From assembly GCA_036852015.1 (NCBI GenBank), contig JAANDG010000070.1, positions 248,001 to 312,000 of the forward strand: a DNA stretch of 64,000 nucleotides, in the 5' to 3' direction. The position numbers were made by a program, and so were the translations under genes. Origin of the DNA: Pelodera strongyloides (lineage: Eukaryota; Nematoda; Chromadorea; Rhabditida; Rhabditidae). This document shows, piece after piece, positions 1-11,543 of this stretch (position 1 is the stretch's first letter; the number at the start of each line of letters is the position of its first letter). Under the pieces are notes generated by a model. It searched no databases, was not told the origin of the DNA, and saw only the letters and a program-made list of their open reading frames with translations.

Positions 1-386
1 TCCAGTGTAACGTAAATTCGATTTTAGCACCACATTGAAAAATTAACCAAACTTGTTTGTTATCTAATAAATGCTAATAACTAGCAACTTACTTCATAAG
101 AATAAGAGACAACACTAGTAAAAGAGTTGCAGTTATATTTCAATTTTCTTATTAATTTAGATTGAGAATTGTGGTGAAACACACCTTGGCTGCAAAAGTG
201 CTAGAAATAAACATGTAATAACATTTGATATTAGTGCCACTCCCTGGGTGGAAGCGTAGATCTGAAAAAGGAAATTTTACCGTTCTATTTCCCTCCTCTC
301 CTTCTGTTTATTTCATTATTTTACTGTGTGCTTTCATATTAGTTGATCTCCCATAGCGGTGCAGTTTCAACGCGTCTACTGACCAA

Positions 387-798
387 TTAAAGGGGCAGGC
401 CCATCAAAGTAAACCTATATTTACGATTTCGTCTTAATTTTTATTAAAAATGTTTATTACAATATATGCAAACCAAATTTTATCGACATTCACCCCGGGG
501 AACTTTTTCCGACGAGCACATCCACAAATGTATACGGTTTTTTTCTCTGGCACCTCTTTATTGAACATACTCTCTTATGCGTAATTTTGTAACTGTGTTA
601 TAACACACGAGAAGTAAAAGAATTATTAGGACTAAATTGATGCAAATACGGTACCCTTATGAGTTGGGCTCGTCGTAAAAAAGTTCCCCGGGGTGAATGT
701 GGATAAAAATTAGTGTGTATATATTGTAATAAACGCTGCTAATAAAAATAACATGAAATCGTAAATATATGTTTATTTTGATGGTCCTGTCCCTTTAA
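387..798. mobile_element. TTAA-flanked MITE, long inverted repeats
   Basis: The ends are inverted copies (AGGGGCAGGCCCATCAAAGT on the left, the complement on the right) flanked by TTAA on both sides. The arms stay complementary almost to the centre: the CCCCGGGGAA block near 494 matches its complement near 683. No coding capacity is seen. TTAA duplications are typical of piggyBac-type transposition, so this is inferred to be a non-autonomous element moved by such a transposase. No transposase gene is in the window. Confidence 0.8.
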
Positions 799-976
799 AG
801 CGCGGTATAACATCCGGTTCTTGAAACGTGTTCTGGATAGCTGCATCTCATTGCATCATATGCAAATGAGCATGCTAATGATAAAAAAATCGAGCTCAAT
901 TTGAGCTCACTTATCATAATGGGAATGCAGTTGTCCATAGTAGATAGTAGGCTTCAAAAACCGGCCGTTATGCCAG
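796..976. mobile_element. MITE of the dispersed 'GCGAAATACCGGCCGG' family (family B)
   Basis: It starts AAAGCGCGGTATAACATCCG and ends with the inverted AAAACCGGCCGTTATGCC. It abuts the preceding TTAA MITE directly. Similar units occur at about 8286, 23162, 32973, 40173, 41003, 46872 and 59205. It is non-coding. Confidence 0.6.
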
Positions 977-1951
977 AATTCAATTTTTTTGTTGCCTGAC
1001 GTTGCACGATCAGGCAGCTAACTTTCCTAATTTCCGGCTTCTTGATATTAATTCTCACGTATAAATGTTCAATAAAATCCCACCTGCAGATATTTTGGTG
1101 TATAATGAATCATCAAATAAAATAGAAATATTGTGATGAAGAAACATAAGAATGATAAGAATGGTAGAACATAGAACACATACATTATATCTCAACCTGA
1201 AATGCCTGACAAATTTTATTGGTTGACAACTTTTTCCCATACAAGATTTTGAACATTAGACACTGGTTTATAGTTTACATGTTCAGTTTAACCTCAGCGT
1301 TTCTATAAAATAAAATGTTAGGTAACTTTCGTCTGATGGTGTATCTAAAAGTACGATAACTGCCTAAAGTAGAGAGCGGATATATTACAGATTTACGTAT
1401 ACAGTTCTACAAAAGTGCAACTGGCCGTCTAGCCTATGAATGATATTATTTGGCAAATAGGTGGGCGAAAACTGTTTTCCGAGAAAGTAGACTTTTAGTC
1501 GACTAATTATTAACCATAAATTTGCCAACAATTTATGAAGTTGTAAAAGGGAATCAATCAAAGAAGTATTAGTAATGCTATAGCTGACTGGTTTCTCATA
1601 CCAGAAACGACATTCTGATTCTGAACACTTAAAACAAATATGAAGCTTTGAATAAAGAAAAGTAACAGTTTGTTACGAGGACCATGTTATTCGCGGAAAT
1701 CAAGATGTTATATTTCAAGTCTTTCACACTCGAACTCTAATTCAATTGGGCAAGCTTTCTCGAAACCATAGAGTTTTTTTCCAAATAAACTTTTGTCTAC
1801 AACTACGTAATCACGACCGTGGGAACGACATGAGCTCTTGTTGCTGGAAAATTTAGAGGAGCTCAAGCGGTTCGGCGATCAATATAAGCTCCATTCAGCA
1901 TTTCGTCCGACCTTCCGGCTAGATAAATTTGTAGCTACTTTTTTTATGTTA

Positions 1952-2098
1952 TGAGGCCGTATTCACCAACACGCAGGGAGCCCTCCCTGGCCTCCCCAGG
2001 GGGCTAAAGAGTGTGTAGGGAGTGCTAGAGCAGAAGAGGTTCAGAGCGCTCGTGAGCTTAGGGTGGCTCCCTGAGTGTTTGGGAATAAGGCATCAGTC
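1952..2098. mobile_element. MITE family C (GGCCGTATTCACCAACACGC ends)
   Basis: A short inverted-repeat element with GC-rich arms (AGGGAGCCCTCC on the left, GGTGGCTCCCTG on the right). A second copy is at 59873-60017, and a third is cut by the window end at about 63907. It is non-coding. Confidence 0.7.
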
Positions 2099-2410
2099 TA
2101 CGAGGGAGCACTTGGCCCATCGCCTCTCACATAAAATCGTTTGCAAGCCTACGTGACGACTCTTGCTTGCATTTTCTGTAACTTACAAGACTTACAGGAT
2201 TCGATTTTTCCAATGAACAAAATCGTTTCGCAAAATGTGAAGGGCTAGATTCTTATGGGGTTTCCAAGCATAAAAAAAATGTCCCTTATTTGCAATGATT
2301 CCAATGGATATGCTATTTATTTTTTCCAGTTTCAAGGTTCTTCAAGTTTCCTATGTGAGTTATTTGGCAACACAACAAGTTGAAATTATAGCCGGGCCAC
2401 ATCATGTCTC

Positions 2411-2662
2411 TAAGGGCGCATTCGAGTTGGACATTTTCCGGAAAAGAAAAGGAAAAAAGTGGTTCGAGATGGATTTCACCAGAAAAGAATGCAATTGCCA
2501 CGCATACACATGCAAATGATCGATTGATTTTAGTTTCAATTACGGTACAATTGCATTTTCGACAATTATTTTGCATGTATTATTTTTTTTTCTCGGTGTC
2601 TATCTCGAACCACTTTTTTCTTTTCTTTTCCGGAAAATGTCCAACTCGAATGCGCCCTAAAG
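2411..2662. mobile_element. MITE family E (TAAGGGCGC ends)
   Basis: Terminal inverted repeats of about 36 bases begin TAAGGGCGCATTCGAGTTGG. The right end is the complement (CCAACTCGAATGCGCCCTA). The open frames inside it are by-products of the arms. A related element with the same outer bases is at 53787-54024. Confidence 0.75.
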
Positions 2663-3035
2663 CTGGGAAATTGTCTGTTCTCGTGAATACCATACAATAC
2701 TTACCATAGAATACGGAATTTATGTGATTAGGGTAAAATATGAATCACGCAACCTACCGCACTCTACTTATTCAGTTGGGTGCCCTATTTAGCCTCTGGG
2801 CCGTCTGGTCTGATCTCCGTATGGCAATTCAATGACATATCATCCTGTACCCCGCACCTAGTCTGCACAACTTCTTCAGGACCTTGCCATCGACCTGGAC
2901 CTCCTGGACGTTGACGGCTTTGATTTACAGCAATGAACCGTCCAAATCGGGATGGCATGTAGAAGGTTGCCACTGCAAAACCATTTATATTAACTATATA
3001 TATTAGACAAGTACTCTATAGGCAATCACAAATCA

Positions 3036-4967
3036 ATTTTTCCAACAGAAATCCTCTGGCAACACATGTAGCCTTTCTATATTACCTCTGAGTTGATTGA
3101 ACTCTTAGACGCATAACTAACTGGTCGCCAATTTCCCTCCTAGCCCCACAGGTGATGGATATCACATCGCTTTTTCTCGTTGGGTTACCAAATTTCTGAC
3201 TTAAGCGAGAATCGCAAATTGTTCAGTGCTATATACATTACGGAGACTGCACAATTAAGCGCATGCCTTGTATACTGTGATAATAAGAATTCAGGCAAAA
3301 TCCAAAAGTATTCGGAAAACGTGCTTGTGTTTAACATTACTCTAACATGAAAAACAATACACTGATTGATACAGTACGTCGGTCAATGGCTAGGTTCATA
3401 CCTCGAGTCTACTCTCTGTGTCTCAATTCCTCAATATTCTTGGATATTCCACACAAAACTTTCTTACATTGGATAATTAATCAAGCTATCTTCCCTCTCC
3501 ACCTAAGGCTCAATGCCTGTCCTTCTTCTACCCTTTTTCATACTAGCGCTCTTAAATCTGAAACCCAAAATCCTCACAATAATTTCTTTTTCTCTTTCGT
3601 TTCCCAGTTCAATTCGTTAATTCGAGGCAAAATAAAGTGATTTGTTCATATTATTTTATGTAACATTGATGCATTTCCATATCATCTAGAATATTTTCCA
3701 TAGCTTAACGAGCTAATGCTTATTAGCGATACGGCAAAGGTTACTGTGAGTGAGTTACGGTCTAACGCTTAGGACAGAGAGGCAGAGTAGTAGCTAGCAC
3801 ATAATGCTTCAGCGCACCGTTCATTTATGATGATGTGAAGTCGAGCAGAATATCGAGTAAAAATGAGTTAAAGCTCCTTGCAACTTGTTACCGTATCGGC
3901 TGGGAATGGCCCAGTGAATGCACTGATCGTGCAGACACCGGTGAGGAACAACAGCCGTCGCCCAGTACCTGATCTAAAGTGAGGGGCTCATTGCGGCTCA
4001 CCAACCAGGCGCCTCCCTTCGGCATTTACCTCTGCGGCGATTAAGCGAACCGGACTTTGCCGGATTTTTACGCTTTCAATTTGTTTGCAGAGGTTTAGTG
4101 AGAAAGTAGATAACAAGTTGCAACTTTATCATCGTATTGGTAAAGCTTTTAGTGTCTTCACATCATCACCAATAAACGGTTTGATGATGCATTAGGTGCT
4201 AACCCATAATCTATCTTCCTGTCCTAAGCGTTAGTACGTAACCCACTCACAGTATAACATTTACCGTATCGCTAGCAAGCAATAGCTCGTTAAACTATGG
4301 AACGCGCTCTAGATTATATAAAAATGCACCAAGTTACATAGAAGAATAGGAACAAATCACATTATTTTGCCTAGACTTAGTGAATTGAACTAGAAATGAA
4401 AGCAAAAAAGAAAATTATTGTAAAGAACTGGGGTTTTCAGAATTAAAGTGCTAAAATTGAAAAATGTTAGAAGTAGGACGAGGCATTGATTCGTAGGTGA
4501 AGAGCGAAGACAGCTTGTTGAGTTATCCACTGTAAGAGGCTATTGTGTGGAATATCAGTTTAAGTGAAGAATTGATACATTGAGAGTAGACTCGAGGCAT
4601 GAACCCTAAATATTCACAATAGAACTACGTACTGTTTCAATCAGTGTGCCGTTTTCCATGTTACAGTAATGTTACGCATAAGCGTTTTCCTAATACTTTT
4701 GGATTTTGAATGAAGTCTTATTACTATATCACACAAGTTATGCGCTTAATTGTGCAGTCTCCGTAATGTATACATCACGGAGCAATTTACAATTCTAGCT
4801 CAGGCCTGAACGTTGATAACGCAACAAGAAAATCGATATGATATCTATCGCATGTGGCGGCTAGGAGGAAAATTGGCGACCAGATAGTTACGTGTCTAAG
4901 AATTCAATCAACTTAGAGATTACATAGAAAGGTAACATGTGTCGTCAGGAATCTCTGTTGGAAAAAA
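3036..4967. mobile_element. Large imperfect foldback element, arms about 0.9 kb
   Basis: Sequence from about 3036 to 3960 reappears inverted from about 4967 back to 4030. Examples: TGGTCGCCAATTTCCCTCC (about 3122) pairs with its complement near 4867, and ACGGAGACTGCACAATTAAG (3240) with its complement near 4750. The spacer (about 3960-4030) is GC-rich. The arms have diverged by substitutions and small indels. The small open frames inside are not supported as genes. Confidence 0.75.
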
Positions 4968-6888
4968 TTCCAAAGTTTCAATCAACTACCGCGTTGACGG
5001 CCAAGAAAATCGCCTCACCAAGGCGCTTGAGGCTACTACTGTCTTATTATTGTTAGAAATAGAAAATACAGGTTGTCTACAAGAAACTAGACTAACACCA
5101 GGGCCCAGGGCCCAGCGTTGTGGGAGTAATCCCCCCCCCCCAACCCCAAAAAAATCGAGCACAAAAATAAGAATTATCACAGTATTTATGCTACAATTTC
5201 GTTCGCAATCGCTAATGGGATTTCCAAGTATGCGGACAAATTTACCGAATTTTACGACTTCGCGAGACGCATGTATTAATTTCTCATGTCAAATATTCAA
5301 TTCAGGGAAAATATGGTAAATTTGTCTATACTTGGAAGGGAACGCACGGTTGTTTTTGGCATACATGGAAACCCCATAAAGCTCGAAAGTGCCATCCTTG
5401 TTAGCAGTAGATTCATATAGGGACATTTTACCTACACAGAAAGTGGAACATAGATACACATACCCCATGACTGACTAAGCAGTACTGTTACTAACACTAA
5501 TGTTCTATGTAAAAACACTTATCTTGCAGTACTATGTTGTGCTGTCCGGTGGTTGCAACAAAGTTGCTCATTATTCCGCCAAATCCATTTCTTTTCCTAG
5601 CTTCATTACTCCTTGGTGTAGTACGTTATGAGACGTGGTTTCAAATCCGGCCTTAAAAGATACTTGTAGGAAGAAGTGGAAGCTTAAAACGTTGCACCAG
5701 TATACGATTAGACGTGAAATTACACGATCTCGAAAGCAAATGATAAAGTACGTATCACGATACAGTACTCGGCACTGGCACCTACAATTTGTTGCAATGA
5801 CAATTACCAGTATCAAGCAAGTATCAAGCTGCGGTCATTCATATCTTTATTTTTTTGGTAAACAGCATAGTATGAACTTGAACCTAGAGTTTGACTATTC
5901 TTCAGTTTCTGAACCTATTAAAATAAAGTTAAATGATCAATAATAAAACTAAAACAGAAAAACTTACCATCCCGACTCTAAGGAAGAACGTGTTATCCAA
6001 ACAGGAACCAGAACTGCTATCAAATTTGCATTTGATTATTTTTCGCCAAATGTTCATATTCTAATTACAATTAGAATGCGAGTGACATGCTAATTTTCAC
6101 GGGGCTCCTAGAGCTAAATTCTCACGCGCGGGCAAAAGTTCAAAAGTACGTTTCAGCGCATAATAGATAAGAGACTAGGCCCGGAAATGCGAATGATTTA
6201 TAAAAAGTTGGGTGATAAAGGAATTTGTGATAATTTAAAAGAGTTAAAGATTAAGTGGTTAAACGGGTTAACAATAACAAAGTGTCCCAGTTCTTATTCT
6301 ACCTACATCTAGCTCAACCTAGGCCGGGCACACATGCACAAAAATAAAACATGAACACGACACGATACAAACAATACAAACAACAGAGGTATCATATGGA
6401 CAATTAGTCCAATGAATTAGAAACATATAAAACATAAAATGAGTAGTTTGTAAGTTTATTATTAAAATAAAGAATCAAGTCTCAATCAATGCACCGGTAC
6501 TTCAATATAAATTACAAAGAAATACAAACGGTAACAAACGAATAGACAAAGGGCAAGTTAAATATATACATCTTCGACTACACAAATCAATGAGAGTTAG
6601 TTGGGCGAACACCCAGCGAGCTATTATAGAGCTAACAAAACATAAAGGTGAGAATTGCAAAGTTATAGCTAAGACATGAACAAGGCCTGCTAGCCAAGAC
6701 CAAGTAATGTGTGATTTTTGGCGCGCAATATAATATAACCGCCAAGTGATAACACAATTGTTATGTGTAATTGTACTAATTTGCCTGCGGCACAACGATG
6801 ATAATTGGGAAAGACGAAAGACACCAGAAAAACAAAGCGCACACACGGCGCAGAAAGAAGGTACACACTACAAAGTACAAACAGATGA
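4968..6888. other. Intergenic stretch, no gene recognised
   Basis: AT-rich sequence with a short homopolymer C run near 5130. The short open frames on both strands lack splice-consistent extensions or family motifs. Nothing functional is claimed. Confidence 0.5.
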
Positions 6889-7933
6889 TTAAAGGGATGG
6901 GTCCACTACAAAATCACCCTTGTTTTTATGCTTTAGTTTGATCGTACAAAGGAAAACTCAAACAAAGAGCATAAAAAATATTCCTTGAATTATTCCCTAG
7001 GGAAGATATTAGGTAAAAAAGGCGAGTATTGATCGACCTTCCGATAAAGTTGTACTGCAAGATAAACTAAGGAAGCTAACAGATATGGCTGAAACACACT
7101 GTTTTGAGCATAATAAACTGTAGTTTTCATCGTTTATTTTAGTAAAGCATAGAAAAAACAGTGTGTTTCACAACGTGAAACTTCGCGCCATCGCCGCGCA
7201 ACATTGGCGCCATCGCCGCGCGTAAAAAGAGGCTCCGCCACAGCGAGGCGGCGGATCAACTTTGCGCCACAGGGGCGCGGCGATTCCGCCTGTGGTCCGC
7301 GGCGATGGCGCGGAGGTTGCGCGGCGATGGCGCGAGGGTTGCGCGGCGATTGCGCGAAATGGGCGTGAACCAGGCATACCGTACCCCGTACTACCACCTT
7401 ACCAATCCGACTACTGTACAATACATAACAACAAAACGACAACAACAAAAACATATTTATTCAGAGCACAATATAAACAAAACGGGAAAAACTTACAATA
7501 AAAAAAAAAGCAACGAATAAAAATCGTTATGATCATTAAATTATGGTTGTAAGATATTTAAATAATGCGTACATTGAAAATACAAAGCAGTCGTCAAAGT
7601 GATAAGCAGATAGAAAACGGCAAAAATACTATTCATAGAAAATTAACGACGAAAAGAATTAATGGGTCAGGGACTTCATTTGATTATTTCATCTATCCAA
7701 TATTTAAACGATTCTACTACGAAGATAAAGTTTCTACAATCTACAAAAATAGGTGAGTGGAAAGTATTATTATTCAATTCTACCGCATTGTATAAGAAAC
7801 AGGTCCAGTCCGTCCAGTCATCCAAAATACATTTCAAAGCAAAGCCGAATGTTGCAAGACTTTAAATCAGGAAACGAAACTAACAATAGAAGTAAATAAA
7901 AGTACATTATAGAATTAGTCATTAGTCTAAACG

Positions 7934-8290
7934 TTAAAGGGACTGTCAAGCCGGTTTTGCATGTTGGGCTCAGAAAAAAGCTTGCCTTTTGAAGGTAAGG
8001 AAAGTGAAAATAAAAATAAACAAAAACTTTCATGTAAGAAGAAAAACGATTTCAAACCCCTCCAAAAAACTCCTTCAGTATGGGATTCGAGTCGTGTGGA
8101 CAAAATCAGAACTATTCTCTGCCGCAGGACCGTTTGCTGTTAGACAGCAAAGAAAAACAGGAGGGCGCGAGAGAAATTTGTTTAAGTCAGCAAAGAAAAA
8201 GAGGAGAGCGCGAGAGAAATTGTGTAAACTACGGTAGCTGTGACAGCGTGTTATAGAATATCTGTGAATCAGGCTTGACATGCCCTTTAA
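7934..8290. mobile_element. TTAA-flanked MITE nested in the larger element
   Basis: The left end is TTAAAGGGACTGTCAAGCC. The right end is the inverted GGCTTGACATGCCCTTTAA. It is about 350 bases, non-coding, and directly followed by a family B MITE. Confidence 0.7.
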
Positions 8291-8442
8291 AGTGGAATAC
8301 CGGCCGGTTTTTGAAACGCACCATGGACAACCGGATTATTACACATTTAGCTCGATTTTTATTCTAATTTACGCTCCTTTACATAAGCTGCATAAGAACG
8401 ATGGTGTGCTCTATTCAAAAACCGACCGAAATTTCGCTTTAA
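8286..8442. mobile_element. MITE family B
   Basis: Ends TTTAAAGTGGAATACCGGCC and, inverted, CGAAATTTCGCTTTAA. The interior shares ATTTTTATTCTAATTTACGC with the copy at 23162. Confidence 0.7.
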
Positions 8443-8516
8443 TAGGCAGCAAATAATGAGTAAACTCCAAATATAAAATACACAAATGTATAAGTATAAT
8501 GCCCCAACCGAATGGT

Positions 8517-9885
8517 TTAAGATCGAGTGGTGATGGTTCCAATTGCCATTTCTTCGTTCAAAAAGGGCCCATTGGAGATGCAGAAAATTGTTCCACCGAC
8601 TGCGTAGTGTGTGAAGGATTCACCTGAAAGCATAACAAACTTGATTGGAAAATGAAACGGTGAATTAGTAGTATTGCACATACCATAGGAGGAGCAAACG
8701 TAATCTCGAAATCGTATGTTTTAAATAAGAACAATAAGAGAAGAAACTCACAGGCATTGTAGGATAAGTGACCCCATTCTTGAACTGTAAATTACAGCCC
8801 GAGTGTTCCTCGGAAGACACAGTGAGCGTGTCATAGTAACCTGAAAAGCGAAAAATAATAGTCGTGAAACGAAAACGAAACACAAATTGAAAGACTGAAC
8901 AGGACATCACTCAGCCTATAAATTGAAATTAGGAAAAGATATGACTAATAAGAAAAGTAACATACCCATAAGCGAATAAGAAGCAATAAACATCCGACCC
9001 CGACCCGGAGTAGCGAGCACCAGACAAGACAACGTCAACAAGCGCACCGCGTGTCAAGATCTGAAAGCAGTATTCATGCTTTGAGCATATTCTAAAAATA
9101 CGCAACAACTGCAAAAAGTAACAAAATTAGCAAAACCGAACCTCTTAAAATACACTGCAATCTTCCACGTCTATGCTCCCAAGAGTAGGCACGGTCCACC
9201 CAGCTGGCTACTCCTCAACACTGTCTTTCAGCGCGTGTGCAAACTGTAAAAAAAATCATTGTATCGTCTATAGAACAACAACAAAGTGCACCAGTGCCAC
9301 TGCTACTCTCAAATGTATACTTCTTTTACTCGAGTAATATTAGAATATTGACGATTTAAAGGAGCAGTTCATTCCGGCTAACCCCTATTTTTAAAAATGA
9401 TCCTCCGCCCGGAATAGCGTAGAACGCAATTTACCACACCTGCCTGAAGTTATGCAAAAAGATCCACTTGTCACACCCATATGCAATGGATAGGCAATCA
9501 TTGACCAATATTCTGCACAGACATCAGCACACAAATTCGGTAATAACGCAGTACAACAAAGGGTCAGGAGCATGACTATGTAAGGGACTTCAAAGAAAAA
9601 AAAACATGTTGAATTTATATTATTCCTAAGTAAAATGGACTTCGCATCTCGACCAATCATGTAAATATATAGAAATTAAAAAAAAAACATACCGGTTGTC
9701 GTGGCATTTCGGAAGAATCCAGCAAACACGGAGACACTGGATTTATCGAGTTGCTTCTCGCCCTCGCCTAATAATAAGAGGAATGAAAATATGAAAACTT
9801 GAGAACGAAAACACAAGACAAATGCATGTGATAAAAGAAAAGAACTCACGTCCAATAATTCATCCCTCGTTTTTAATATAGTCAA
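8517..9885 (-). pseudogene. Decayed small secreted-protein-like gene, unrecognised
   Basis: Several minus-strand stretches look like exons with acceptor or donor signals. The last, 8517-8623, reads ESFTHYAVGGTIFCISNGPF and continues 14 residues to a stop. Others are 8752-8840 (includes SSEEHSGCNLQFKNG), about 8953-9108 (DVVLSGARYSGSGSDVYC), about 9415-9590 (a hydrophobic leader MLLTLCCTALLPNLCADVC) and about 9690-9766. Phases do not join cleanly between neighbours, and a stretch near 9170 carries stops in all useful frames. I therefore read this as a degraded gene or gene fragments carried inside the 3.85 kb element. Cysteine content and leader-like hydrophobic runs suggest a secreted product. 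The family is unknown. A functional gene with mis-called exons remains possible. Confidence 0.35.
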
Positions 9886-10734
9886 AGAGCTAGCCTTGAA
9901 CTGGACTCGTAAACGTCAAAAAGACAATCACGCACGTCAACCGCAACTTGAAAATCTGAAAAGCAAAGGAAACACAAGAAACATCATTAAGACGTTCAAA
10001 GGACAACATATTTTGATAACAAATACACACAGCAACAAACTGTATTATATACTTCACTGAATGGAACTTATGTTTTTTTTCTAAAATAGCACAGATCCTA
10101 ACAATACATATTTTCTTGGTATGCCAGGTATATAAACATATTGTTTTAGACATTTACCCATTCAATGTGCTAAAACAAACGGTGCTCTAACTTTTAAATG
10201 ACGGGTAATGGAATAATACAACAACAATTCAATAACAAATATCTTTTTTTCAGAAAAAGAAAAAAAGAAAAAAAATGCACGACTTTTCGCAAAAATGTGT
10301 GTCTAATTACGGTGTGTGGTGCAGTGTTGGGTGTGGTGTTGACTTTTTGTGTACGGTACTTTCCGTGCATTTTAATAACTAACATCTGGCGGCCCCACGG
10401 CGCACCTGGGGCGCACCAGCCGCGGATCCGTTTTCGGGATTGTGACTATTTGCGCCGCGATACCGCCGTGTGACCGCCGCGCAACATTTTTGCGCCACAG
10501 GCGCGCCGCGCAGCCGCGGAGTTTCCCCAGTGCAGCCATATCTCTTAGCTTCCCTAGTTTATCTTGTTTTCTCATGTTATCGGAAGATCGATCAATACTC
10601 ACCCTCTTTACCTATATCTTCCCTAGGGAGTAATTCAAGAAACATTTTTTTATGGTCTTTGTTTAATTTTACCTTTGTGCAATCAAACTAAAGCATAAAA
10701 ACAAGGTGATTTTGTAGTGAACCCATCCCTTTAA

Positions 10735-11543
10735 TCAGCTTTAATCTTATAATAGCAGCTTGTTTGGGTGGTCCCTTCTACTAAAAGTAAAACAGAAAAC
10801 TACAGGAGTTTACTGAAATAATGTTCTGCGATAAAGGATCTGTATATATGAATTGTACGTTAAAATCAAAAATATTTATTTATAATTAAATATGTAGCGT
10901 TTATCAGCATCAGTGACGTAGACAGTGATGGACTACTTTATAGTGTTGTCTGGGACTCCACCTCACTCATGAAACGGAGAAAACCGAATAAAAAACGTCT
11001 CTCTTTTTCTGGAAAACCATCAAATTCGTCGTCAACTGGTCACAACGTCCGTATTTGGTCAACAAGTGGTCGGTGATCGGTCACCAAGTTTTTTTCCGCC
11101 TACATATGGTTTTCTGATCGGTCCATTATGTTTTACTGTTTGAAAACGTGCAAAGAGATATGGCACTTGGCTTGCATACAACACTTTGCCTACGACAATT
11201 TCAGATTCAGAACCACCTGCCATACCGCTTTAAAATACCTTCGAAACCCTAAAAATCGAACATAACAACCAAAAATACGCTGGACGTTCTCGCTATTTCA
11301 TAACAACTTCTTTTTCGTCTGCGCTACTAAAATACGCTCACTATTTTCTTGTTTACTAGTATTGGCATGGATGTTTTCACCAACGAGTCTTTTCTTCTCT
11401 GTACTCTATTCTATGTGCCCGCCTCTAGAAAATAATAGAAAACAAGTCGCAAGTGGCCAAAAACACCAGTGTCTGCTTTCAGCAACGAATAATCTATTCC
11501 AAGCTAAATCCAGTAACATTTCTACAATTTTCACACCGTGAAC
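10735..11543. other. Intergenic stretch upstream of the mitochondrial-type gene
   Basis: AT-rich, with a few GGTCAACAAG/GGTCACCAAG-like short motifs near 11035-11095 that recur near 47690-47870. No coding signal is seen. The promoter of the gene starting at 11544 would lie here, but no specific site can be named. Confidence 0.4.

Larger units (their letters stand above)
6889..10734. mobile_element. 3.85 kb TTAA-flanked element with about 200-base inverted ends
   Basis: The left end (from TTAA at 6889) starts AGGGATGGGTCCACTACAAA. The right end, to TTAA at 10731-10734, is its complement. The arms match for about 200 bases, including the GATATGGCTG block near 7082 and its complement near 10538. 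Inside each arm is a GC-rich stretch (about 7180-7375 and 10385-10530). A second TTAA element (7934-8290) and a family B MITE are nested within it. Broken coding pieces lie between. It could be one element that captured host DNA, or two MITEs in opposite orientation. The outer ends resemble those of the element at 39194. Confidence 0.6.

Noticed and set aside
7134..7520. Four GC-rich overlapping open frames
   Set aside because: They are readings of the GCGGCGATGGCGC-type repeats in the inner arm of the 3.85 kb element.
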